The notes: generated by a model not told the origin, from the sequence alone. Counted from the first letter of the stretch, positions 10,828-21,739 are shown. The stretch is 64,000 nucleotides of DNA from Patiria pectinifera (GCA_029964075.1 CM057136.1:9176001-9240000), one strand, 5' to 3'. Numbers and translations are program-made.

Positions 10828-11017
10828 ATGAAGTGTTTTCTGGTAGCTATCTTTGCCGTGGTGGCCCAGTGCTGCCTGTCTGCTGCAGCTGAACACGCCC
10901 ACGGGGACCCTGACTCGGTTCTCGAAGCAGCTCTGAGTCCGTTGTATAGTCAACTGGACGTCTTTCGAGACCAACTCGACGCGGTCAAATTGCTTGTCCA
11001 TGTACCCTGTAAGAAAG
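10828..11017 (+). CDS. Gene A exon 1 (signal peptide and linker)
   Basis: Starts at the ATG after the TATA box. Encodes a signal peptide (h-region FLVAIFAVVAQCCL, likely cut near SAAA/EHAHG) and a linker ending HVPCKK. Two donors are possible, both leaving phase 1: after 11008 (GTAAGA, better consensus) or after 11017 (GTAGGC). The start is supported by the signal peptide and by conservation in the mirrored copy. Confidence 0.8.
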
Positions 11018-14000
11018 GTAGGCCTAGGTGCGATGTGGTGTTTTTTGTAGAGATAATTCGTCACCGTTTTCACGAAGAGAGAAAAGTGGCCAGAAAGCTT
11101 CATATTTTCGGAATTCTGTTTTTGGTTTTATTTGAATAAGTGAACAACAACGGACATCCTGGCAAACTTCTGTTTTGCCAAAAATAATCAGTTTAAATCA
11201 ATGAAATCACGCTTTTCTCTCTTCGTGAAAACGCTAAAATGTGTTTTGCCCTCCCCGCAGTCACTTTTCTCTCTTCGTGAAAACGGTACGCGCTGTACGC
11301 GCAGTGGCGTAGTGGGGTAAAATGCACTTTCGCTCTTCGTGAAAACGGTACGCGCAGTACGCGCAGCGGCGTAGTGCGGTAAAATCCTATAGCGCTAGGG
11401 TAAAATGCACTTTCGCTCTTCGTGAAAACGGTCAAGTCGATCAAGGGCAGTGTTTTCCCTACATTCGCGCATTAAGCCCGGTTCATACTTCACGCGAAAG
11501 CGTAAGCGAAGCGAAATTCGTGACGTCAACAATACATTCGAAGCGCGTCCACCATTGTTGACGACATGAATTTCGCTTCGCACATGCTTTCGCGTGAAGT
11601 TTGAACCGGGCTTTACCCGTGTACACAACTCATGAGCAAACGCGCGTTATTTTGCCACTTTTTGGTTTCCGCAATTATGGTCTCTTTTTTGACAAATCGT
11701 GGGTTCTCATTCGTATTCCTCGGCATTTTTTTAATAACAGATGCAGGTCAGTCAGCAAGATGATATGCATTATTTATTGTGTGTTACTGCAGTAGCTAAG
11801 GGGAGCTTTCGGCTAACTTTGTGTTAAAAATATCAGGTCACTTAGACTGACAGTAACTTTTTTTTGTTTACATTCGTAAAGTTTTTCTTTCAAATTTTTT
11901 CAACCAAATTAATTACAAGAGGACCCTTCAGCTTACTGATTGAATATTCATAATTTTGTCTGATACCATTAACGCAAATATACCAAAAGGGAGTTTTATG
12001 ACAATGACCGTAATGGATTGCCATTTACCATTTTTTTTTAATGCACCTTTTTTGGGGGAGGCGTGCGTGAAACGATGGAAAATATAGCTTTAAATGAAGA
12101 TGTTTTGAGTAATGAGTTGACCTGCTACACCGCTAAAACATGCTTTTTATCATTTTTATGTCTCATAAGTGCACTCTAAATGAAAACATGTAAATTATTT
12201 CAAAGTGTTTCTGTTCATCATTAAACTTCTTGTAACAATGTATACAGAAAACGATCAAGAGAAGTACTCAGAAGATAACATTTGTCAATAAGCAGCATGC
12301 TTATGTGAAGATTTCAATTGCCACTGCAGTAGGACGTTTGGGAAGCTTGCACAAGTGCTTAGATCATTATAATAGCTTTTATCAGCGGAATGCCTCTCAA
12401 ACAGGGGGGGGGGGGCATCAATAAAAGGCGGCACTTCCTCAGAAAAAAAGGCACATTCCGTCGGTGTGAAAGAAGAGAAAATTGTGAAACTATTTTCGTT
12501 CACATTGCAAAAAAATGTTACCAGGAACAAAATTACTAACACCGAGATGCACTTTTTAAAATGCTTGCTTCAATAAATTAAAGTGTACTACTACTAGCCT
12601 TTTCCTGACTTTTTTTCACTTGAGAGAGACATTCGGCCTCCAGCACATCCCGGCAGTAACCTCTCTGGGTTCGCCCTTAAATTTGACTAGCTAAGCATAT
12701 GCAAAGGGACCATTTTTTTTATCGCGAGAGGGGCAATGTTGCTTTGATGGCCGGTTCAGTGACCATTTATTTTTCGCGTGAGGAGCACTATTATGTTTTT
12801 TACAGGCCAGTTTTCCATCTTGAGAGGGGCACAGTTTAATAATGTTGCGAGCAGGGTACTTATTATGCTTTCGGCGGGCAGTTTTCCATCTGGATAAGTT
12901 TTTGGGAGAGGAGCACTTTTGGTTTTAATAGCCAATTTTAAATCTCGAAAGGGGCACAATTGGAAAGATTTCCATATACGAAGTTCACTCAACACCCTGT
13001 GTTCAAACCCTATGAGATTGGACTGAAAAATTCTAAGTGTTTTCTAAGAATATGCTTGTATTTTCTCACTGCTCAAATTGACTTTGATGACATGAAATTG
13101 CTATCTGGGGGCTTGTTAGTCAATACAGAGGAAAATTAGTGAACTTCGTATATGGAAATCTTTCCGCACAATTTTTATTATTGCGAGAGGGGTACTTGTG
13201 CTTTCGAGGGATAGTTTTCCATTTCGAGAAGGTTCACAAAATCTTGAGAAGGTTCACGTGAGGGGTATTGTGTTTTGAGGGGCAATTTTTCATTACAAAG
13301 AGGAGACAGTATTTAAGCGCGATAATGATTATGCTTTCATGACTTCGTAGAGGCAGTTTTGTTTTCATATCGAAGGGGCACATTTACGACCGCGAGAGGG
13401 GCACTTTTGTTTGCCTGGAAAATGGGGGGGGATGCCCCCTTCCCCCGGTTCTGCTGCACCTTGGTGCCACATTTCACTTCTCCTCAATCTTGTAATATTT
13501 TAATACGGAAAGAGAAAAGTACACTTAAGACATGGATTTAATAAATCTCTTCTCCTTTGCCGATTGCCTGCTCATGACGAGAGGTGTTCCTTTCGTATGG
13601 AGAATTCCGTAACAAAAACACCTCTAAGCATCCCGAATTCCCTTCCTTTCCTCTCATTGAAATAAAATTACGTCCTTCAGTCCATCGTCATACTGATATT
13701 ATTAGTGGAAACAACAACTATTTAATAGAACTGGCTTGAATTTAAGCCAAATAGGCCTATATCATTATTTATCAAGGTTTCTGGACTAAACTTTAAAACG
13801 GTGGTTGTGTTTACAATTCCATAACGGGAACATTACATGAATGACTTGATTATTATTCTTGCACTAAAAGAAAGCTAATGAATTGGGCTTTCATAATAGA
13901 TTTGAAAGTGATTCATGCAGAACTTATTTTCCTTTGTTTCACGAAACCAAACAAAACAAAAATACATGAAAACAAGCAGTAAACAAAAAACGGCAAATGG

Positions 14001-16782
14001 CAATACAGTGCGGTCACTTTTTTTTTTTAATGAAAACTTCATTTTGATAATTTTGCGTTCATGGTACCAGACAAAATGAAAAGTCTACTATCAGTAAGAT
14101 GAATGGTCCTCTTGTAGTAACTGGATCATAAATGTGTGGAAACAAAACAAATAAATGAGAACAGTTTGAATGGGAAAAACTGTATAAATGTAAACAAAAC
14201 ATACCCAGTCCAATTGACCTGAAATTTTCAACACGCAGTACCCGAAAGCACCCTTAAGCTACTGTAGTAACGCATAATAAATGACGTCAGATTATCTTAC
14301 TGCATCTGTTATACGGCCGAATAAGAGACCAATGATTTGTCAACAAGACCATAATTATATTTTACGTGGAAACCAAGTTGCTTTGAGTTGCAAAATAATG
14401 CGCGTTTTCTCATATACCATAGTTGTGTACACGGATAATGCGCGAATGTAGGGAAAAACACTGCCCTTGATCAACTTGACCGTTTTCACGAAGAGCGAAA
14501 GTGCATTTTACCCTAGCGCTATATGATTTTACTGCACTACGCCACTGCGCGTACTGCGCATACCGTTTTCACGAAGAGCGAAAGTGCATTTCACCCCACT
14601 ACGCCACTGCGCGTACAGTGCGTACCGTTTTCACGAAGAGAGAAAAGTGACTGCGGTGAGGGCAAAACACATTTTAGCGTTTTCACGAACAGACACGAGT
14701 GTTTCTTTACTAATTAGGCAAAGTTTATTAATTGTTTTTGGAAATAATTTAATAGTTTTGAGTTATTCAACATCTGGTCTTTCGTGTGGTAACATTGGTT
14801 AATTAAAAAGAGTACCGAGTATATAATAGGGAAATGCGCGATGCAAAAAGAGACCAACTTCAAATGCGACTTTCTCGAAACATGCTCTTCACTTCGTCCC
14901 GTTGGTCGTGTTGAGGATGGGCTTTTAGGCTGATGTATAGCGGCGTCTTAACACCAAGTTAGTAAAAATCGAGCTTAGCGTTCGCCCCAAAATAAATGTC
15001 AAATTGTTCGACCCGGGATCTCCAAAACAAAATCCGAAGACTGTATAGAGTACGTACTTTTGACGGACACGAGGAACACTATCATGATGATCATAATTTA
15101 CAAAACACTTCGATGGAGCTCCAACGTCAATGCATCAGTTTAGTTCATTAGACGTACCAAGTTTCATATTCTTTCTAAGATCATGAGAGGGCGTAATCCG
15201 CCCCGGCTGTAAAGTCCATGTACAAAAACGACTCTTTTGGAAAAAGACAGGTGCGATTATTAACGATATACCCGACCCTGAATGAATGTATTTATCAAAA
15301 CCTGCCACAGATGTTTTGGAGTGCTCTGAGGCTGGACCCCTTGGGATGGAAGATGGTCGCATCCCTAATGCAAGCATCACAGCTTCGTCATTTTGGGGCA
15401 ACCTGGCCAACCATGCACCCAGAAAGGCTCGGCTTAACACTGAAGGTAAATTGTTATTTTTATTTCATCCACCAACATCACATGGGACAAAGCGTAAGAC
15501 AAGTCTAACAGTAGGAATTTAAAGCGATAATACGTCAAAGGTGACAACAATTGTCAAAAGTTGAGGTGGCTCTGCCGTTGTTTTTCCAGGGAGGGGGGGG
15601 GGTGATTGCGTGGGGTCCCTACCCCGAGAACCATAATTACCACACTATGTAAGCATGACCGCTGCCTTGTACAGTGCTTGAAGCACATGTGCTAAGAATC
15701 ATTTTATGCTTAGCGGATTTGATTATCTGCTTACTCTGTAGTCTATGCTGCTAGCTGGGTTAGTGCAGGAAGTAGTGACCCAAATCCGTGGATTCAAGTC
15801 GAATTCGGTTGCATTGTGATCATCACTAGCCTCATCACTCAGGGGCGTGGTGATCAACGTGACCGTCAATGGGTGACTGAGTTCCAGGTTGCGTATAGCA
15901 ACGATGGCCAGGAATGGACTAACGTCACCGCAGAAGGAGAAAGTGCACCGACAAAGGTTAGTAATTAATTACATTTCTATTAATGAAGGACATAATAAGT
16001 CATATTTGTGAATGAATTAGGGCGCTCTAACGACAGAGTATGGGCTACAACGATGTGAGTACCAGGTTGTTGGCAATGATAATTTATAATGACATTACTA
16101 CAGTTTAAACAAAAATATTTTCCCAATCTTACAGTTTAAAGTATTCTTAATATAGCGTTTACAAAATATTGCTTTACAAAATATCGAAACCACATAAAAA
16201 GTAAACCAGTTAGTTAAAAAGTAGTAGTTAAAATTATACCTTAAAAAACTGTCTTAAGCTATCATTTAAACATTTTCAAATTCGTAATGTTTATTGCATA
16301 ATGTTGTAATAAAGCTTTAACAAATGATATTGTCTTGAGACCCAAATTTGAAACAAAAATATGGTGATAATTTCCTCTAACATTGACTTCAAATTTCACG
16401 TTCGGTCGTCGGGGTGAGTACCTCGTTCCCGTAGTGTAAGGCAGTACGCTACCAGTACGCTACCAGTACGCTACCTGCTCTATCATATTAAGCAAAGTTG
16501 AAATGAATTATCCAGGCTGAGGTTTAGACAAAAAATCGGGAAAACACGGTAATGAAAACTGTGGCAATAGAGATTAAACACCTCCCAACTTTCAGCGCTA
16601 GTTTGTAAATTATATCCATATTGTTTATTCCACAGTTCCCTGGAAACTCAGACAGAAACACGTACGTGACCACCACTTTCCCGAAGGCTTTCCAGGCCAG
16701 GTTCCTGCGTATCCTGCCTACTCAGTGGAGCGTACACTGCAGTATGCGCTTTGAGGTTATCGGCTGCAAAAGTCATGAGTAA
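10828..16782 (+). CDS. Gene A: secreted single discoidin (F5/8 type C) domain protein, four exons
   Basis: Predicted joins: 10828-11017 (or donor at 11008), 15311-15445, 15742-15956, 16636-16782 with TAA. All junctions are GT/AG and the phases agree (1, 1, 0), giving about 228 aa (225 with the other donor). Order: signal peptide (residues 1-~20), a mostly helical-looking linker (~22-63), then one complete F5/8 type C domain. Hallmarks: Cys at the start (LECSEAGPLGME), GRIPNASITASS, NPWIQVEFG, ITQGR, QWVTEFQVAYSNDG, FPGNSDRNT, ARFLRILPTQW and the closing IGC. This family usually binds glycans or phospholipids outside cells; the ligand here is unknown. Exon 3 encodes an RGD tripeptide. The promoter and exon 1 lie in a palindrome arm; intron 1 holds a foldback transposon. 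Gene B is the paralogue. Confidence 0.85.
11475..11612. mobile_element. 138-bp palindromic MITE, TTA target duplication (Harbinger-like)
   Basis: Termini AGCCCGGTTC and GAACCGGGCT, flanked by TTA at 11472-11474 and 11613-11615. The arms also share TTCACGCGAAAGC. The opposite TIR of the host element (near 14425-14445) lacks it and shows the uninterrupted site. A 3-bp TWA duplication suggests PIF/Harbinger; this assignment is inference. Confidence 0.8.
12716..13430. repeat. Degenerate 60-70-bp tandem repeats (GAGAGGGGCAC motif)
   Basis: Roughly ten diverged units containing GCGAGAGGGGCAC and GGCAGTTTTCCATC. The MITE at 12962-13165 interrupts them. Part of the foldback element's interior. Confidence 0.6.
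12962..13165. mobile_element. 204-bp MITE with 8-bp target duplication (hAT-like)
   Basis: Perfect 28-bp terminal inverted repeats starting GGAAAGATTTCCATATACGA, flanked on both sides by GCACAATT (12954-12961 and 13166-13173). The 8-bp duplication fits hAT or related superfamilies. No coding capacity. Confidence 0.85.
13785..13935. repeat. Half copy of the 48110-48400 palindromic repeat
   Basis: Shares AAAACGGTGGTTGTGTTTA and the following ~130 bp, including CACTAAAAGAAAGC, with the right arm of the repeat at 48278-48400. Confidence 0.7.
14690..15310. other. Gene A intron 1, right part
   Basis: Intronic sequence between the foldback element and exon 2. No exon or repeat structure recognised. 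Confidence 0.5.
15311..15445 (+). CDS. Gene A exon 2 (discoidin, N-terminal part)
   Basis: 135 bp between CCACAG and GGTAAA, phase 1 in and out. Encodes VLECSEAGPLGMEDGRIPNA and on to the ARLNTE segment. The gene B counterpart at 61683-61817 has the same length and phase. Confidence 0.85.
15742..15956 (+). CDS. Gene A exon 3 (discoidin core, with RGD)
   Basis: 215 bp after CTGTAG and before GTTAGT. Encodes SWVSAGSSDPNPWIQVEFG, the ITQGR loop and QWVTEFQVAYSNDGQEWTNV. Codons at 15846-15854 read Arg-Gly-Asp within the loop after TQG. Ends in phase 0. Confidence 0.85.
15957..16635. other. Gene A intron 3
   Basis: AT-rich intron; contains a short triple repeat of TACGCTACCAG near 16446-16475. 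The last 20 bases match the intron before the final exon of gene B. Confidence 0.6.
16636..16782 (+). CDS. Gene A exon 4 (discoidin C-terminus)
   Basis: Starts after TTCCACAG and ends with TAA at 16780-16782. Encodes FPGNSDRNTYVTTTFPKAFQ, ARFLRILPTQW and the last Cys of the domain. About 96% identical to the gene B exon at 63807 over the first ~132 bases. Confidence 0.85.
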   Translation, partial: FPGNSDRNTYVTTTFPKAFQARFLRILPTQWSVHCSMRFEVIGCKSHE

Positions 16783-17700
16783 TTCCGTCGTTCGTAGCGC
16801 GGGAAAAGTTAGCTCTAATGCTCGCTGAAAATTCGACAAATTTGAGCAGGGATGTGTATGTCATAGATATTATGTGGTGTTAAATTTTAAGAATGTTTCA
16901 GTCAAAACATAAATGCACATAGGAGCATCTGCAGTTACCGAGAAAACGTACCTACCGATTTGACAAGAAATCCTCGCTCAAAATGAGGATAGAACTGGTA
17001 GCCAGTTCCCTGCCAGAAATGGTGTCATTGGTATTAATACACGAATATTGTGTATTTTCTTTGTTTTCGCTCAAAAAGTATAGAATCCACTGAGCTGAAC
17101 CTTCCACAAGTTAGTTGTCATTCACACTACTCAGGAGTTAGAGCGATGTTTTTGATTTGCTCAAACGGAGGGGGGGGGGGGATGCACTAAAAGCACATGA
17201 TCCGATGCACCTATATACATGCCCCCCCCCCCCCAACAAAAAAACAAAAAAATTCTCAAAAACTTAGCAACTCAGATGCACACGGATTTCATACAACAAA
17301 GTTCAATCTATAATTTACTCGCAAAAACGAAATAGTTTGAATTCCTACACAGTGAGTATATGGAATGAGCCTACAAAATAATGACCAACTTTAAATCGGT
17401 TTTTCTCGAAACACCAAAAAATGCGATACGTTGGTTCGTGGTGCAACCGACGAGTAGACCAAGATTGATGGCACAGACTTTTCCACAGTTTGAATTGTCA
17501 AATTTCCAATGAGCATTAGAGACAGGGTTTTCCCATGCTGCATTGATGCCGGTAAAAGAAATCAGTTGGATAAAGACTGGTGATTAACAGAAGCTTAAAG
17601 TTACCTTATTTCGAGTTTCCATATTTTTGTTTAGATTCTTAGTGGCACAATGTGTAAGTACAATGGTATGTATTTACAAATGTAATATCATTTTTGCATG
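16783..17700. other. Region 3' of gene A
   Basis: Presumed 3' UTR and intergenic DNA. The first ~60 bases resemble those after the gene B stop. G and C homopolymer runs near 17171 and 17224; no clear AATAAA signal was found close to the stop. Confidence 0.4.
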
Positions 17701-18964
17701 TATAGGTTTTCCCGGCCAAGTTAGCAGATTTGGCGGCGAAATTGGTGACCATGCACCACGAATTTGAATGCACGTTGAGATCAACATTCAATTACCTAAA
17801 AACACCAATCAATTTCATATGAAAAGCAAGCGATTTCACATTTAAATCATGCAATTTCAACAATACGGCATTCAAATTAAAATTGCACAAACGAGCATCC
17901 AAATTCGCCGGAGCTTCAAGCTGTGTAAGTTTGGTCATTCGAATTCACCATTAAGTAAGCATATGTGTAAAGTAAGCAAATTAATTCGAAATAGGTCCAT
18001 GTCGTTCCGTTGTTTGTTAGAAAAAGATTGAGTGCTTTTGTTCCAAGTTGGAAACGGGGGGCAAGGGGGGGGGGCTTCCCCCGGAAAAGCCCCCCCCCCC
18101 CTTCAAAAAAAAGAGGGGGAAAAAGGGGGGAAAAGGAAAAGAAAAAGAGGCGCGAAGTCATATTGCTGTAAATTTAATGGCTTGGGGGATATCCGTGCAT
18201 GCCCCCCCTCTAAAACCGATAAATCGAGAATATGCTGGGAAATACAGGCATTTTGGGGGGAATATGTTTTGCCCCCCTCTAGAAAAAAAACAACCCGGGA
18301 CGCCCTTGACGTCCAACAAGACTCTGCGACTACTCTGATCACCATGCAAACTGTTAGATTGAAGCACTAGAAATATCAGTATGCCGGCTAATGGGCGTTA
18401 CATGAGAATTCAAATGTAGACCCTGGTCGAAAGATCGAAGCTTTCGATGGCAATGCCCAAGACGATCTTGAACTTGCAGATAAGCTTGCCATAAACAGAT
18501 CTACTGACAGGTCAATTGTAGCAACGTATCTCAGATCTGGCAGACAGAAAAACCCTGCAAAGAGGAGGGGCCAGAAACACAAAAATGGACCACGACCTGA
18601 AGCAGAAAAAAATGAAAAGATGAAAGAAATTAAAAGACTCGCATCGTCTACTTTTGTTTACTTTTATTTTGAACGCAACAAGTGCTTAATAGAATGCGCG
18701 GAAATGAAAACGAAAACAAGAATCTGATGCAAATAACCCTAAACCAAACCGACTGCTAAATTGAATGATCACTTAAACCGAATGACATAACTTCAATTTA
18801 GGATGTGTAAAACATGAAAATGTCAGGTCCTAAAACGAATTTGAACGCCTGAAATCTAATACGAACCACGGGAATGACAGCAGGACGCTACTTCGCTTCA
18901 AATTAATCACTATCAAGATTAATTTTGAATGCTTTTTTTGCGAAATTGGCTGGGAAAACCTATA
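17701..18964 (+). mobile_element. TIR element with TAGGTTTTCCCGGCC ends and TA target site
   Basis: Ends TATAGGTTTTCCCGGCCAAG at left and the inverse (GGCTGGGAAAACCTATA) at right. If the TIR starts at TAGG, the flanks are TA on both sides, as in Tc1/mariner elements. Related ends occur at 53077, 57228, 57705, 58555, 59378 and 59840. The interior contains a transposase HTH relic and a very G/C-run-rich block (18050-18290). Confidence 0.65.
18386..18650 (+). pseudogene. Helix-turn-helix remnant of a Tc1/mariner-like transposase
   Basis: A plus-strand frame (from about 18406) reads GRKIEAFDGNAQDDLELADK, then LAINRSTDRSIVATYLRSGR, then RRGQKHKNGPRPE. The spacing LA..L.I.RSTAxSIV..Y..xGR, followed by a basic glycine-rich linker, resembles the N-terminal DNA-binding domain of IS630/Tc1/mariner-type transposases. 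The frame is closed upstream without an ATG and loses similarity after ~18640, so the catalytic DDE domain is absent. Recognition is by pattern only. Confidence 0.45.
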
Positions 18965-20344
18965 GTTAATAATGGTAGAAGGGAAATGTTTGCAAGACAA
19001 GCTAGAATATGCCATTTTTTCACTCAAAATACAATACTCCTAAAGGTACACTTTTTGGCCGGTTGCGCTCTTTTGGGCTCTAAAAACGCATTTCTCAAGA
19101 AATAATAATCAATGGAAAGATTGGTGACAAGTGGAATATACACGTGCACACAACTATACCTTGAAAAGTGACGGTCTCATTTTGAGTTCAAATGGCATTT
19201 TTTTCACTGCTAGAAATACTTAAAGGCGAGGCAAAAATGGCTGACGCGCCACATGAAAACAAACGAGCGTTTTCATCATTTTCTCTGGAAATGTCAGACA
19301 TTTTGTCGGGATTTTCTTGGACCCAGAAAACAATCCCCAGATGAAAGTGCACGTGAAACTTCGATAATAATTACTTCAATCGTCACAAACTATTGTTGAA
19401 GTATTGCGGACACTATAAGAGGGCGCTATTTGAAGTGGGTAAATTTGAGTCAATACAAAATAATTTACCACTCAAAATCACTTCGTAAACCAATGGAATG
19501 AATATAATGAACTGCAACTATTTTGTTCTACAACACTTTTCAATTCCAATAAATCTTGCATGGAACTTTTGAAATATCCAATATAGCTTACTTCATTATA
19601 TTAGCAAACCTGGTATAATATATTAATTTTCTTAATATAGAAATGGGCATAATTATATAGATTATTACTCTTTCTTAAGTGTCCTTTTCAACATGGTTAA
19701 GCATACATTTAGTTCAGTAGGCCTACCTGGTGGAAAAAGATAAAAAAAAAAAAAAAAAAAGTATGAACTGGCTATATTTTTTTCAGCAAACTGTTTTCTT
19801 TTCGTTTTTTTTTGTTCTTTCTCTTGTTTTCCCTTAAAATATGAAGAGGTTAAAGGTAATCGACACAATTTGCAAACATTCAAACATTAAACTGTCAAAT
19901 TATTATTAAATATCCCACTTTATTGTAAGTAAATAAAAAGATTAAGCATCCTGTGAAATCGTTTGCTTCCGATATGCTGTCTTTTTCCATGCAAGAGGAA
20001 TTTACCATCATTTCCTTGGGATGGTTAGGACCTAACCATCAAACTGTCAACAAAAACATGTTTTGTGCATGAGAAATTGAAGATGCATTGTCACAATTTT
20101 CTCAAAAGCATTATATCTACTGCGCATAATTTCAACGGTTTTTTATTTTTTTTATTTTTTTTATAAACAACCTGCCTCAGATTTATTGTATTACTGTTTC
20201 TTATAAACAACCTGCCTCAGATTTATTATCCCCGCATGATCGAAAAGTTGGACACAAAACAGAGGCAGTAAACTCACCAATCTATATGTTCATCGTGGCT
20301 TGAGCAGCCTTCTATTCTCACAATTAAATTCGGCAAAGTCTAAA
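18965..20344. other. No gene recognised
   Basis: AT-rich DNA with poly-A (19742-19760) and poly-T runs. A 27-bp unit starting TTATAAACAACCTGCCTCAG occurs twice near 20160-20230. Nothing coding recognised. Confidence 0.4.
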
Positions 20345-20776
20345 GTTTCCGGTCGATGCTAACTCGCGAAACTGCAATTATCATAAGGTAAACATATATG
20401 AACTTAAACATAATTCTATGTGCAATGAATTGTTTCCGGTCGAAGCTAACTCGCGAAACTTTTCAGCACAATATTGGCAATATTTTGTTTCCGTCCAAAG
20501 CTTGAAACATCACGGCATATAATTGCAATATGTAGTTTCCGGTCGATGCTAACTCGCGAAACTTTTCAGCATAATATTTACAATATTTGTTTTCGTCCAA
20601 AACTGGAAACATCACGGCATATAATTGCAATATGTTGTTTCCGGTCGATGCTAACTCGCGAAACTTTTCAGCATACCATTTGCAATAACTTGTTTCCGGT
20701 CGATGCTAACTCGCGAAACTTTTCAGCATAATATTTGCAGCATATTTTGTTTCCGGCCGAAGCTGGCTCGCGAAAC
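20345..20776. repeat. Tandem array of hairpin units GTTTC-N18-GAAAC
   Basis: At least six units of a 28-bp motif beginning GTTTCCGGTCGATGCTAACT and ending TCGCGAAAC, separated by ~25-bp AT-rich linkers (TTTTCAGCATAATATTTGCA). Each unit has inverted ends. Two diverged units (near 20490 and 20595) keep only part of the motif. It lies downstream of the retroelement's 3' end and may belong to it. Confidence 0.75.
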
Positions 20777-21121
20777 AGCTCAATTCATTGACAAAACTTC
20801 AGTGCAAGTACATATCATATATTGTTAAACAAGACTGTTCTCGTTTAATGCAATTAGCAATATTAATCAAGTCGCATTCCTTGTACAAATTGTAATTGAC
20901 CCCCTTCATAAGTTTGCCGCTCAAAATGTGTACAGTAACCACCACCGGATTTCGGAAGTGTTTATCCCATCCATGCCCTGCAGCAAATGAAGTATTGATT
21001 TTATGGTAAGCACCTGAGGCCTATTGGGGGTCTTGGAATGCAATTCCCGCCAAACGGACATGTTGTGACTTCCAACATGACCGCCGCCAAAGAGCCTTAG
21101 TTAGAAACGGTAAATAATACA

Positions 21122-21655
21122 TTAACAATAACCCAAAAGGGAATTATAAAAATTGGCAATAAGGAATGCGTATCCCTCATCTGTCAAGTGGACCCCATCG
21201 CCAACAAACAACTCAGAACGGGACCACTGTATTTCAGGATGCCAAATGACCCCTCCGCGATTGATGGACCGCCGGGACCTCTCAACGGCGCTCTGTTTCA
21301 AGGCAGTGGGGTAAACTAATCGTGGCAGGAGCTCCGAGAAGAAAATCACCGCATGGGGGAACATCTCGCGGACGGCAACAAGGCATTGACGGGCCATAAA
21401 AGTCAGCAGCTGCTTGTGAACAAGGCCGAGGTTATTTGATCCAACGTGTAAGATGATGAAGTCAGGCATCTGTGTGGCGTTGTGCCACGCCTCAGTTATT
21501 AGTTCATTGAACTGGTGCAACTGCAATCCCCGTCGACCCATCCAGTGGATGTGGGCCAGCCGTTTGATCTCATCCCCCCAGGGAGAAACGTTCGCCACAC
21601 GAGATGCCCAGGACACAAACGAATCCCCGACAATCCAGACTGTTGGCTTGCACGG
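21122..21655 (-). CDS. SGNH (GDSL-type) hydrolase of the Ngaro-like element
   Basis: Open minus-strand frame from about 21655 (after an upstream in-frame stop, no ATG) to the stop at 21122, roughly 175 aa. Motifs in order: VWIVGDSF (nucleophile Ser, block I), a Gly in block II, HVGSNNLG (block III) and DGVHLTDEG near the end (catalytic Asp-His). The full triad is present. SGNH hydrolases occur in Ngaro elements and some CR1 LINEs; the substrate is unknown, lipid or ester cleavage being the general chemistry. A T-rich tract and CAAG before the GDSF segment suggest a 3' splice site, so the frame may be joined to an upstream exon. Confidence 0.7.
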   Translation of the reverse strand, partial: PCKPTVWIVGDSFVSWASRVANVSPWGDEIKRLAHIHWMGRRGLQLHQFNELITEAWHNATQMPDFIILHVGSNNLGLVHKQLLTFMARQCLVAVREMFPHAVIFFSELLPRLVYPTALKQSAVERSRRSINRGGVIWHPEIQWSRSELFVGDGVHLTDEGYAFLIANFYNSLLGYC

Positions 21656-21739
21656 GGAATCTCATGTAAGTTAGAAAACAAACAAACAAACAAAACAAAA
21701 TTGAATGTACCAAATTGATTAAATCTACTGTACATGACA

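Larger units (their letters stand above)
8767..10948 (-). repeat. Right arm of the palindrome, ending in gene A exon 1
   Basis: Reverse complement of the left arm. It lacks about 690 bp present at 6050-6735 of the left arm; the junction is near 10500. The homology ends inside gene A exon 1 (10948), exactly where the left copy is truncated, so the break in the left arm defines the palindrome edge. Confidence 0.9.
11222..14689. mobile_element. Foldback transposon with long inverted repeats, in gene A intron 1
   Basis: Left TIR 11222-12035 and right TIR 13985-14689 are imperfect reverse complements. The outer ~240 bp carry four copies of a TTCGTGAAAACG-type motif with spacers containing GTACGCGCAGTGGCGTAGTG. 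The interior has no transposase frame; it holds a degenerate repeat block, a MITE, and a segment (13785-13935) shared with 48110-48400. No clear target duplication is visible, so the outer boundary is approximate. Fits a non-autonomous foldback element, superfamily unknown. Confidence 0.75.

Noticed and set aside
18032..18370. Overlapping Gly/Lys-rich frames
   Set aside because: Caused by G and A homopolymer runs; open on both strands and low complexity.
20474..20731. 85-codon frame with internal protein repeats
   Set aside because: The repeats are the hairpin tandem array read as protein.
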